A DNA stretch of 64,000 nucleotides, from NCBI GenBank assembly GCA_022606425.2, contig JAHDVF020000186.1, positions 124,001 through 188,000 of the forward strand. The letters run 5' to 3'. Both the position numbers and the translations under genes were made by a program. The notes below the pieces were generated by a model. The model saw nothing but the letters and a program-made list of their open reading frames with translations, had not been told where the DNA came from and ran no database searches. This DNA is from Lepidostoma basale (Eukaryota > Arthropoda > Insecta > Trichoptera > Lepidostomatidae). Below, piece after piece: positions 19,610 through 32,600 of this stretch (positions within the stretch are counted from its first letter, which is position 1; the number at the start of each line of letters is the position of its first letter).

Positions 19610-20045
19610 AGCGACTTGTTCATGACGTACGGAGCCGAGACGTGGACACTGACGAAAGGTTTAGTCTACAGATTCCAGGTCGCCAAACGCGCCGTGGAAA
19701 AAGCCATGCTTGGAATAACCTTGAGGGACAGATTTAGAAACGAATTTATTCGTCAACAAACCAAGGTGACTGAGGTGGCTCTGAGGATTGGCGGGCTGAA
19801 GTGACGATGGGCTGGCCATATCTGTCGGAGAACCAACGACCGATGGGGGAAAAGGGTTCTGGAGTGGAGACCGCGTACAGGATTCCGCAGAGTTGGACGT
19901 CCCCCTGCCCGCTGGACCGACGATCTGAAGATGATTGCTGGACATGGATGGATGGGAGCGGCAATGGATAGGGGGCGGTGGCGTGCTTTGGGAGAGGCCT
20001 ACATTTAGCAGTGGATGACAGACGGCTGATGATGATGATGATGAC
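19610..20045 (+). mobile_element. RTE-like LINE fragment with (GAT)n tail
   Basis: Codes TYGAETWTLTKGLVYRFQVA, AVEKAMLGITLRDRFRNEFI, then a stop and LGWAGHICR-like pieces. Ends tgatgatgatgatgatgac. Same family as 0.9 and 4.1 kb. Confidence 0.8.
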
Positions 20046-20493
20046 TTGTTTTCTGATTGACCTTTCCCAAGCCATAGCCCAGATAATTAACATTTGACAC
20101 TGTTTGGTGCCAAAAGATCTTGAATATAATTGACACTTATTTTTAAACACCTGGAGTTTTCCAATGACGTTCATAGTAGACTTCCTAGCTCACACCCATC
20201 AAAAGGACTGGATAAGGGAATAGATAACCAGGATATATATTAGAGAAGAACTTTTACTTTTGAGATTACTCTATTAAGACTCCAAGAGAATTGCAGATAC
20301 CGGACCCCTAACAGCTAAATGACTTAAAAAGCGTCTTAATCTGACACAATCCCTTGATACGGGAGTTAGGGGGTTCTTATAAATGTTTACCATCTCGCAA
20401 AAAGGTTGAGTTACGTATATTATTAGCCTTATCAATATGTTTGTACTAATTTTTGCAAGTATACACGTTTTGTCTATATTGGAAACCAGCCAC

Positions 20494-20682
20494 TTATAGA
20501 TTGACAAATTCATCCAAGATGGAGTTAGTCGAGGCCGCCGTCTTGAAGATGCTGAGGATGTGGAAGTGGCCGCTGTTCTGGGCGTAGTCCAGGGGGGTCA
20601 GGCCGAACGAGTCCTGCTGGAGGTGGGAGAGCCCCTCCGAGAGCAGGTACTTGACCGTGTTCTCCTGGCCCAGTAGAGCGGC
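20494..20682 (-). CDS. ASPG: ASPG exon 13 (last coding exon)
   Basis: Acceptor tttgttccag; encodes [18 protein letters not shown], then [17 protein letters not shown], ending LDEFVNL with TAA at 20494-20496. No canonical AATAAA was seen within 100 bases of the stop on the minus strand. Confidence 0.9.
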   Translation of the reverse strand, partial: AALLGQENTVKYLLSEGLSHLQQDSFGLTPLDYAQNSGHFHILSIFKTAASTNSILDEFVNL

Positions 20683-23600
20683 CTGGAACAAAATATACAC
20701 CAAATTTTATATCTTCAAATGATCTTATGATTAGTCCCAATTGAATTGTGAAACATTCTAAAATGATAAAAAAAAATGGGACATAAAATATTGACAGTTT
20801 TGATTTAGTAAAATTTGATAAACTCGATCTCTAGAAAAAGCTAATAATCTCGTAAGTAAGCTATAAGCTCCTAATAAATCTCTCGTCAATCCGATATAAA
20901 CTTGACAATGCACTATACGCTTTACACAATAAGTTATAAAATCGTCAGTACGCTAAAATCTCCTAATCTCCTCAATAAGCTATATTTATTAATATGCTTT
21001 AATCTCCTTTATAAGCTATAACCTCATATATTTGCTAGAAACTCGTCCATACGCTATAATCTCCACAATAAGCTATAAACTCACCAATACACTACAAACT
21101 TGTCAATTTGCTATAATCTCCACAATAAGCTATAAATTCACTAATACGCTATAATCTCCTCAATAAGTTATAAACTCGATAAAACGCTATAATCTCCTCA
21201 ATAAGCTATAAACTCACCAATAAACTACAAACTTGTCAATTTGCTATAATCTCCACAATAAGCTATAAATTCATTAATACGCTATAATCTCCTCAATAAG
21301 TTATAAACTCGTCAATACGCTATAATCTCCTCAATAAGCTATAAAGTCGTCAATATGCCCCAAACACGCTGATGGTACGCCAGTTGCCACTGACCATGTG
21401 CAGCGCCGTCCTGCCGGCGCTGTCCGCTGCAGAGAGGCAGGCCCCCGCCCGCTGGTAGAGGCGCAGGCGCAGCAGCAGCCCCCTTGCGGCCGCCGCGGCC
21501 ACCTCCTGCGCCGTGCGCTCCCCGTCCGCGCCGCCCAGGTGTGCCCCACACCGGGACAGCGTCTCCACGGCGCCAGCCTGCTCGCAGTGGATGGCGTCCA
21601 TCAGGGGGGTGTTGCCATACCTAAAAGGGACATCAAATCAGTTTATTTTATCAAAATATTACAAACAAAATCCAAGTTCGAGGCATTTATTGAGAACAGG
21701 TAAAATATAATATACAGGGTTATTATTTATTGAATACATTCCTTCTAGGAGGTTGTAGGGGAGGTTATTTCCGATGATTTATGTCATCTAAGGCATTATG
21801 CAAAAGTGAACCATTTTTGAGATAAAACGATAATTATTGAAGATCTACATATCCCATTTAAGCCGAAATTTATAGTTTGATATCTGATGTATAATTGTGC
21901 ATATAAACTTTCATATTAATATTGTAAATTTTGGCTCTATGAGCAATTTTATGAAAAGTGGCATTTGCCCGCTTTGCCCCGGTATGTGGGGCAAAGCGGG
22001 GTAGTAAGAGGGGCAGAGTGGGGTATACAATTAATGATTAAGCAAAACAATGGATTTATAAAAAAATAAATATTTATTTTTTAAAATTATCAGTTATAAC
22101 AATTGAAATGAAAATCAGAATCTAATGACTATTTATCAACGCACATAGCACATAAGGGGGATCCTATTGACTCTTCGAGCGGTGCATGTCCATTACCGTG
22201 GTGATGGCCATGCTACGCTGGAGGATTGATCTGATCCCAAGTACCTATCCACACCTCCTCGACTTTGGTCTCCCCTGGAAACTATGCGAAATGTTAGAGA
22301 TCGAGTGTGAATAACCTCGGTGGATAATATTGATGCATAGGCTAACGTGGAAGGACACCTCGCCAACCCGTCTGGCAAGCGTGGCGTTGTAATGCCAACC
22401 ACCCCCCGTATGACATGTCATACATGGAGAAGTACGGGGGAGGCCTAAGTGTCCAGCAGTGGACGACAACGGCTGTTAAAGAAAGAAAAAGAAAGATAGC
22501 ACATATATGAGTCGCTTCATCATCCTCTTCATCCTCCCCTGCTCAAGAGCAGGGAGACCATAGATTGCACTTAATGCACTTGGTCCATCCTGCTGATGAC
22601 TGAGACCGTCGATAGCCACAGTAAATGCAATTAGCATCTTCATTACCCGAGGATGTATTTGGAGTCGTATTTTCTTTATAAGGCTTTACTGTTTTCTTGT
22701 TTTCCTTTTGACTTTTTTAATCAGTCATCAATTTTCCTCTTTCTGCAGATGTTAAAGTTCCCACCTGCCGTTTACCGGTGGAAACAAGAATTTTGGAGTG
22801 GCTTTTGGGAACTGTAGAAACACCCGTTTCATTTACACTGGATACACGATATGCAATTGTTTATGTTTGTCATAAACCTCCTCCAAAAGTTCGTAATATT
22901 TTCTGAACTGAAAACTGTTCAAACCCATAGCTCTGCTTGCGGAGGTAGATTCCGACTTCCTGTAGCTACTATCTGGGTGCCTCTTCAAGAAACCCTTCAG
23001 CCAGTCTACTCCTGCTAGAGTTTTATCTGTATTAAATTTTTTTCTGCGACCTCGTACGTGAGCCTTCTCAGTTCAAAGGATGTCGCACCATGAAACCTCC
23101 TTTCAATCGTTTTTGTATATGAACCAATTTTTTCTCTTGTTTTTTAGAAAATACAGTTTTATAACGGTCCAGCTTTTCCTAAAAAATAGTATTATCAGGG
23201 TAACTCTGATGGTGACGAACATATCGTTCAAGGGTTGTTTGCGGAACGCTATGTACCTTTAATGCTTTTTTCCATCATTTATTTATTCCATTTTTCTCGA
23301 TACAACACTCTGTACTGCTTTTTTCGTGGATTATGGAGACCAAGATTGTTGGTTTACGGATTTTTTACAATTCCGAACCATTTGGTCTGTAACAAACATA
23401 TCTATACATTGATATAAATAACATGATTATTAAATTCCGAAAATAATAAGAGGCAAAGTGGGTACCTCATTTCAGTAGTACCCCACTTTGCCCCAATCGC
23501 CTTGAAGAACAAAACACGGATAGCGCCATTTTACCTTCGTTTATCAGCAACTCTGAAGTTGAGGCGTTTAATCTGATAGAATTCACCGAATCAACCAGTA

Positions 23601-26600
23601 ATATTTCACCCCGATCGCAGCATTACATCCCAAAATGATTCCACGCTGAATTTAGACGACACTTTTAACCAAAATGCAATTTTACAATAAATCACCGAAA
23701 ACAAAAAAATCCGGCTTGCGGCAGCGTGCGACGGCGGTCAAGGGTATGAATCGACTACAGACCAATCACCGAGCGTCATTTGAATTTAGATGCGACCGTT
23801 AATTTGTCCAATAACATGGGTACCCCTCTTTGCCCCGGGACTCCGCTTTGCCCCCCTCTCCCCTATTTTTATTGACAAATTAAAAAAGAAAGGCGATTTA
23901 AAAAAATTTATCACTAATAAAATTTTCGTGCAGATCCTCAATTACGAAAAAATAAAATTCTTATTTATGTCCATATATTCAATTGCGTCAGTTGAGGCTC
24001 ACCTGTCCTTTAGGTGCACATTGGCCCCCTTGAGCAGCAGTTTCTCTATGACGGACTGCTCGCCGAGACACGCGGCCACGTGCAGCGCCGACCTGCCGTC
24101 GAAGTTCGACGAGCACACGTCAGCCCCGAAGTCTAGAAGAAGTAAATCTAAAATTTAAGTTTTTTAATATCACGGAAAAAACACGATATTGAATGTTGGG
24201 ACACCATATGTCTCCTCGCCCTTTTGCCTGAAGATCCTCCACATCGAACAGATATAGTTTAACTACATTAACTTTCAGCCTAAGAGACAGAGTCAGAAAC
24301 GATACGGTGAGAGAAAAAACAAAGGTCACTGACATCATCCACCGGGTGGCGACTCTAAAATGGCAATGGGCAGGTATAATAGCCAGAAACTCAATAGACA
24401 CGAAGACTGCTGACTTGGAGACCGTGGACGCCAAGGAGAAGTGCAAGGCGACCGCAACTACGGTGGAAGGATGATCTGAACAGACACGTTGGAATAACCT
24501 GGATGCAGTCTGCACAAGACAGAGTGACATGGAAGCGAATGGAGGAGGCCTTTGTCCAGCAGTGGACGGGAATAAGCTGAGGAAGAAGAAGATGAAGAAC
24601 TTTCATATAATGAATATCAATTTACAATAAAAAATATATTATTAAAAATTTATAAGCACCGTTATAAAATTTATTATATGCAAGTATTTTTGCACACAGA
24701 ACATAAAACGTATTTTTCAATTAATCCATTTTCAAAAAGTATTATAGAATGGTTTTCAGTATTTTAGTTTTTAATAAACATTTCAGTATGTATGTTAAAA
24801 TAAAATAAATTAATAAATTCATAGCATAGCACGATGTTTAATATTTGAGGAATAGAGAGGTGCATGTCAGAAAAGAGCAGTATGGCGGTTCGTTCTTTCT
24901 GCTTAACCCTTCTGAGAGACGGCGTGATGGTTAATTAGTATTATATATTAAATAAAATTTAAACATGCGCTGTCTCAAAGAAAACACTATTAAGAAATTC
25001 GGAGTTTTCGCACACAGTACATTAGATTTGTTTTTCAATCAGCAAGTCTTCAAACATGATCGCTTTTCGCTCATTCGTTCGTTTTATTTTGGATTATCAT
25101 TTAATTTTACTTAGGATACAATCGTCGGCCTTAGATTTCTTAATTATTTCGTCGTTTGATATTCTGTCATACATCGTTTTCCCATTCATTCTTCTCAGTG
25201 AAGCCTGTGGATTAATATATTAGGAATTGTTATGATATTTTGATTGTCTGTTTGCGGGTTCCGACATACCTACGAGCGTGTCTATGAGGTCCGGCCTGGA
25301 GTGGATGGCTGCGTAGTTCAGCAGAGCGGGCAGGACGCTCTCTGCAGCCACCTCGGCTGCCTCTTTGGCCCCGTTGACACCAACACACCTGCCCACGGCG
25401 TCAATCACCGAGAAGTCCTGAAAAATCGAAATTAGTTCTCAATAAATCATATTTCAATAAATATCCACGGATGTAAACCAAATTCTACATTTTAGAAATA
25501 TCGAATGGAGAAAGATCAGCTTAAAGTTCTTTGGGTTCATTAATGTTTAAAGACTTAATTGTTTTTCCAAATTATCATACGATGTTGGTTCAATTTAAAT
25601 ATACGATAAAGTTTTCTTTTAAGACTTGTTTCAGATAAAGGTATGTACTGACTTTAATGTTTTCGCGTTTTCGACATCGTGAAAAAGTCACCTTTCTGTT
25701 TTTCAACATCTAATAATTATTTGAGGTTAGTTTTTACGAGATTTTCTACTCTTAAAAACCTCGAATCAGTAATAAGTTTTAACTTTGAATGTGAATCTAT
25801 TTTTTCAAACCCGTTTAAAATTGGACAATTGACTTGTTTTCTGACTGTCAACTTTAAACGACAAATTTCAAAATAACGTTACCGAGCATGCGCATTAAAT
25901 TCGGGCATGCGCATTCGATTATTAGTAAATAGTTCTCTCTCACTCTCATGTATTCATAATATTATCGTACTATTTGTACATGTACTATGATGGAATCATG
26001 AACAATATTAAAATGTATACTAACCGTCCCTTTACTTTTGCCATTAGTGAGTTCACCACGAATGCTGGTCTCCATCATCTGAAGATATAAAAATATATAA
26101 AATAAAAATGTATTAACTGGTTACATACAAACAATTAAATTTGTTTCAATCACTGATCATTTTAATTTCCATATAATCCGTATTGACGGCCTTTGTGGCA
26201 AAGTGGCAATAGCTTTGACTGACACACCGAAGGTCCCGGGTTCGATTCCCGGGGTTTGGCATTGTGATTGCCACACTGTCTTTGATCTGGTGTAGAATTC
26301 ACGTGACAATAAATTGGCGATAGATTAGCTATCTATCACATGTCACGAGAATTAATAGCTAAAAAGTTGTATACAGTAATTAGGTTCAAATAATCTGCTG
26401 TATTTAAATGTTGTAAGCAACGGCAAACTACCACATTAAAGGCATCCCTAGGATTGAAACTAGAGCAGATAATCTGTATCATCGATCAAATAGATTTTGT
26501 TTGTTTTTCTACTTCTTATTTTTCTTTTAATAGATCTGAAGATCTGTGATATTAAAATGTCTCCTGAGATGTAGTGTGTACGAAACTACAGTAGTAAGTT

Positions 26601-29600
26601 TTTGTGTTGCTCTCGGCCCAGAAATATTTGAACTCCTGCGCCTAAAGTTGATTAAATTTCGATAAATGAAAGGATATATTTTTTACAGACTGTTTATAAC
26701 TAACTAACTAACTAACCATCACGCCGTCTTCCCGGAGGGGTAGGCAGAAATAATGGAACGCCACACTGTTTTCTGTACTGACATACTTATCAAGCTTTCT
26801 CTACATTCATACATCTTGTCATGCACGCACGTCGATTTCTCCGACTCCTCGCGTGACCGACATTCAATATTTGATTGATTTGATCGTGCCACGTTTTCCT
26901 CGGCCTTCCTCTATTTCTAACTCCGTTTCCGCCGTTTACATGTACCTTCATCACAATTCTGTCTTCACTCATTCTTTTCATGTGTCCAAAACATCTAATG
27001 ACCCTTTCATTATTTTGTTGATAACATTTTCATTCGCACCACATTCATTTCTTATACTCGCATTTGTCACTCTATTAAATACAGATTTGCCACACATTCG
27101 TCTTAGAGATCTCATTTCTACTGCATTTATTCTACTTATAAATTATATAATATATTTTATTTTTAAACGTTCGAGTGCCAAACCTATTTCGCCAAAATAT
27201 TCTAAAATATCAAAAGAAATGTCTATTTTTATAGATAATTTATATTTACAAGAAAACAATGTGCCATTTCTTTGAAAATACACAAATTTTCATATTTCTT
27301 TCAACATTCTCTTCACTAGGTTCACACCATGATAATAAAAATACAGAAATTGAATACTATTAATCTACCTACAAGCGCGACGGCGCTCCTCGGCACTCTA
27401 ACGGTTAAATTACTCTCTCTAAAATCGCGTCTATTTTGGCACAGTAATCCCAAAGGTATCGGCAACCAAAGGGATGTTTTTTTTTTTTTAATACTTTAAG
27501 ATTCTTAATTTAACATTAAAAATCTTTTAAATAAATTAAATTAATTTATGGTCCACCTGGATGAGACATTGTTTCGAACATATCTTATCTCCGTCAGTTT
27601 AGTTAATATGTTTAGCATATTGAGACAAATACGATAAAAGGATCAAAATTAATATTTCTTATCTGCGTGAAGTGATTTCGTATTATCACCGTGAGTGCTA
27701 TCATCTCCACTATCGCCGTCCGACCCCCACTCCAATTATCCCTATCACCGTCATCCGGATTATCCTTCCAACGATTCCCGCTATTCCCTTTCCATATTAG
27801 TAAATAACATTAAGGAATCACATCATTGAAAAATATGTCACAGGTGCTGCAGGACGATTTGAACCTTCGTGAATTAATTTATTAATATTTCTAATTATTT
27901 AAAGTCAAATATTAAAGAAAACGACGAGCATCTAAGACACGCTTAATGGACGCAAAGGAGTAAATAGTTGGAGGGAACATGACTATTTAGTGAATAGGTT
28001 AGTTTTGGGCAAAATTTTGGTTTAATGTTGATTTTTAGACAAAATATTGTTTTTTTTAGACCAAATGTTGGTTTTGGACAAAATGTTGTTTTTTAGGTAA
28101 AATGTTGGTTTTGGACAAAATGTTGTTTTTTAGGTTAAATGTTGGTTTTGGACAAAATATTGGTTTTTAGACAAAATGTTGGTTTTGGACAAAATGTTGT
28201 TTTTTAGACAAAATGTTGGTATTTTACAAAATGTTGGTTTTGGACAGAATATTGCTTTTTAAACAAACTTTTAGTTTTTAGACAAAATATTGGTTTTTAG
28301 ACAAAATGTTGGTTTTGGACAAAATGTTGTTTTTTAGGTAAAATGTTGGTTTTGGACGAAATATTGGTTTTTAGACAAAATGTTGGTTTTGGACAAAATG
28401 TTGTTTTTTAGGTAAAATGTTGGTTTTGGACAAAATATTGGTTTTTAGACAAAATGTTGGTTTTGGACAAAATGTTGTTTTTTAGACAAAATGTTGGTAT
28501 TTTACAAAATGTTGGTTTTGGACAGAATATTGATTTTTAAACAAACTTTTAGTTTTTAGACAAAATATTGGTTTTTAGACAAAATGTTGGTTTTGGACAA
28601 AATGTTGTTTTTTAGACAAAATGTTGGTATTTTACAAAATGTTGGTTTTGGACAGAATATTGCTTTTTAAACAAACTTTTAGTTTTTAGACAAAATGTTG
28701 GTTTTTAAACAAAATGTTGATTTTGGACAAAATGTTTTTTTTACTCACCTGACATTTCGTTTTGTAGTCCCATTCGTCCTTGGACAGAACGTAAGATAAT
28801 TTTGTGAGGGCGGCTTCTGGAGTCATGTCGAATCCAGATACGATCCCACATTCTGACACAAACTGCGAGAAAAAAAATTAATATAATACATTAAAAAACA
28901 GCAGAACCAACATTTTTTTATTTTAACTTAACCTCAAAGATACTGCATAATTGTCTTTTAGAAAGTAAAGAAAAGTAGTCTATACAGGGCATGGCTCAAA
29001 TGGGAAAATAATTTCTTAGATACGAGTAGAGCAAACAACGAAAAATTTTAATCAAAAACACCTAAAATAACTAGCCGATCTTAACCTAACGTGCAACAAA
29101 CCGAGCCGAACCTAAAAGCCAGTTAAACATATATGTTGAATGAGTGCAACTGGTTTATAAATGGTTTACCTGGTAGCGGAATAATTTCTGGAAGACCACG
29201 TTTTTAATTAATAGATGGAGTAAAAGGTATCTAAGATATAATCAGCATTTAAAATTGGTGGATATTGCAGAGCAATGGAGGAACCATGCGAAAACCCGTT
29301 AACTTATGATGAAGGGGTTCAAAATTATCAAATGGGTCTCACCTGTCCAGTTTTGTAGATGGGGTTCACGGACCCCCTCGAGCATTGCGTGATGTTGACT
29401 ATAAGCACCCCCCTGTCCACGGCGTCTTTCAGAGCCGCATGTATGTCGGGCCTGTTGGACGGTATGTTTCCAGCTCCGTACGTCTCCAGGACTATACCTG
29501 TGGTAACAATAGTAGAACCGGATATTAATTTTAAATCGTATTTAACTTAATGAAGTGTAAAATTAAAGTCATTTAATCTTCTTCCTTGTTGTAGACCTAT

Positions 29601-32600
29601 GCGGTCTGTTCTCCAGAGTATTGCTCCTCCTGTGAGGTGGACTCCCAGCTGTCCTTCCATCATTTATTTTTTTTTTTTTTTTTATTTTTTATTATCGAGG
29701 GTAACAAACAGCAATTACAGTATATGAGTATAAACACATAGAGACAACAAAACAAGGCCAATTACATCCTACCACAAATATTATATAACAACTGACATAA
29801 GGTTAAATATATAAGAGTAATAAAGTATCACTTTTATAAGATAAAGAGAAAACTATTAGTAATAATGAATTAAAAATAAAATACAATTTTAAAATGTAAA
29901 AGAAAAAAGAAAAAGACAAGAAAAGAAAAAAAAAATAGAGTAACTAATTTCATTCGCCCCGAAGGGTTGCTCCAACCATTTTTTTAAAATCACTTTCATT
30001 AAGATGGAACACATCGATGTTACTAAAGCACTTATTGTACGTGTCGCACGTCCGGTACACCGCCGCACTCTGAGCGTAGTTAGTCCGATAAGCAGGAAGG
30101 TGGAATATTTGGTTCGCAGTGTGTCTTGTGCGAAGCATAGGGGTATTCAGTAATAATTTACTAAGAAGTTCGGAGTTGTCTATTTTGAAGTGAATGATTT
30201 TGTGAAGCAACATCATATCATTAATTGTTCGCCTATTTTCGAGAGAGTCCAAGGAATAAAATTTAAGGGCAGAATTATAATTCGCAAATGACCTGCACAT
30301 TTTGAAATTAATGTGTTTAATGAAAAATTTTTGGACTCTTTCGATGCGTTGAATATGCGCTGCATAGTAAGGAGACCAAACGGGAGATACGTATTCAAGT
30401 AGTGAGCGAACCATGGTTGTATAAAGAACTTTGAGGGCTGTGATGTTCTGAAAGGGTTTGCATGTACGCAATATGAATCCTAATGTCCTGTAGGATTTGT
30501 CTAAAATGCCATCAATGTGACTTACGAAAGTGAGTTTCGAGTCCATTGTGACTCCGAGATCTCGCACGCGATCTGAGTTAGATAATCTTGTGTTATTAAT
30601 AAAATAGTCATGATTGTGCGGGTTGATTTTACGAGAAAACGAAACTTTGAGACATTTGTCAGCATTGAGGGTCAGTTTATTTATCTTACAATAATCAGAG
30701 AGTCTGTCGAGATCAGACTGAAGTTTATGGCAATCGGATATGTCAGAAATATTCAGAAAGACCTTCATGTCATCAGCAAAAAGGAGGTGTTTGGAGTAGA
30801 GGAAACAGTTGCCAATATCATGAATATAAAGAATAAAGAAGAGGGGTCCCAGATGGGAGCCTTGAGGAACTCCGGATGGAATTCCCACGAAGTCTGACTT
30901 GAAGCCACCAATCACCACAGCCTGTCTTCGATTTTTGATATATGAATTTATCCATCTTAGAAGGTCACCGTGGATTCCAAGTCTGCCAAGTTTATCTAGG
31001 AGTACGCTGTGGTTTACCTTATCAAAAGCTTTGGCGTAGTCAGTGTATATGGCATCAGTTTGGAGTCCGCGGTGCATGTTCGAAATAATATAGTCAGTGA
31101 ACGGTATCAGATTGGATAAAACAGATTTGTTACGGAGGAAACCATGTTGTTGATCACTCAGAACACATTTAAGAGAGGGATATAATTGGTCATATACAAT
31201 ACGCTCGAAAATCTTACTAATGGCAGATAAAATGGAGATTGGACGATAGTTCTTGATGAAGCTTTTGGGTCCTGATTTGTGAACTGGAATAATAAAGGCT
31301 TCTTTCCATTTATCTGGAAAGCAACCTTCAGATAGAGAACGGGTAAAAAGGATAGAAAGAGGTTCAGCGAGGGTTTCTGCACAGTTAAATAAGTATAATG
31401 GCGGTATTCCATCACTTCCAGCACCTTTGTTGGTGTCGACACCTGATAAATATCTGGCGAGTGTGTTCCTATCTGTAAGACAGCTTCCGATGTTAGTGGT
31501 GTTTGAGGGCTCGTAGGAGTTTATAGTACTGGGGGTAGTGTCACAATCAAAGACAGAATGAAAATAAGTGGAGAACGCATGGCTGATATTTCTGCCACCA
31601 CTTATTGATTTATTATCATCAATAGACATTATCTTTGGAAGGGAGTTATTCTTGTACTTGCTCTTGACGAATCGCCAAAAGGAGTTTGGATTATTAGTAA
31701 TATTCATTTCGGTAGAGTGAATATACTCAGAAAAACATTTCCTGGCCATACGCTTTTGGCGAGTTCTCAGCAAAGAAAAGGTGTGATAATCAAGGGAATT
31801 TTTATATTTGGTAAACCGCTTGTGATATTTGATCTTTTCTTTGGTAAGTTTTATGAGGGAACTATTGTACCAAACTGGAAAATTGGAGTTACTCTTAAAA
31901 TGTCGGAGGGGTATAAATTGCTCAATGGAGTTATTCAACACGATATAAAAGGCATCTACCGCAGCGTTGAGGGGATATGTGGATAGAATATTTGACCAAT
32001 TAACCTCAGATAAAAAAATATTAATTGATTCATAGTCTCCATGTTTAAAAAGATGAACGGCTCGTTGGGGTTCACGTAGTAGCTGAGAAGGTTCAAATGA
32101 TAGAGTTAATTCAATAGCTGGGTGATGGGAATCCTCGGGTACAAGTGGAAAAGCAGATCGAGACACTCCGGAGACAAAATGGGAAGTACTAAGTATAAGA
32201 TCCAAGGTACGATTAAGTGAGTTTTTAATTGAATTATACTGGTGAAGACCGAGAAGAGACATATAGTCCACAAGTAAAGTAGAGCAGGTAGAGGAAAAAT
32301 TGGAAGGAAGCAATGATTGGTCGGTTGTGTTACAAGACCAGTCAATGTCTGACATATTAAGGTCACCTAGAATAAAAAAGTCGTCTTCAGGCCGGTCAGT
32401 AACTAGCCTGGAGAGTAAATTTAGGAAGCTGTCAACACAATTAGCATAGTTAGATCCCTTGGGTATGTACACACAAGCGATGTTTAGATTATTTCTAGGG
32501 AGGCCGCTCGCACCACGTGTTAGTGATATCCAAATGGATTCGGCGTCACAAGTCCACTCTGGTCGAGCAACGGGATTAAGGTGGGACAAGCATGCTAGCA

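Larger units (their letters stand above)
21975..23870 (-). mobile_element. Degenerate pogo/Tigger-like DNA transposon
   Basis: Ends carry related GC-rich inverted motifs: gtggggcaaagcgggg near 21992 and gggcaaagcgg (complement) near 23850. Between them lie a transposase relic (22506-23290, minus) and an inserted LINE fragment. No active reading frame. Confidence 0.6.

Noticed and set aside
26215..26260. tRNA gene suggested by A and B boxes
   Set aside because: The sequence continues into the shared SINE body and tail; several dispersed copies exist, so it is a SINE, not a tRNA gene.
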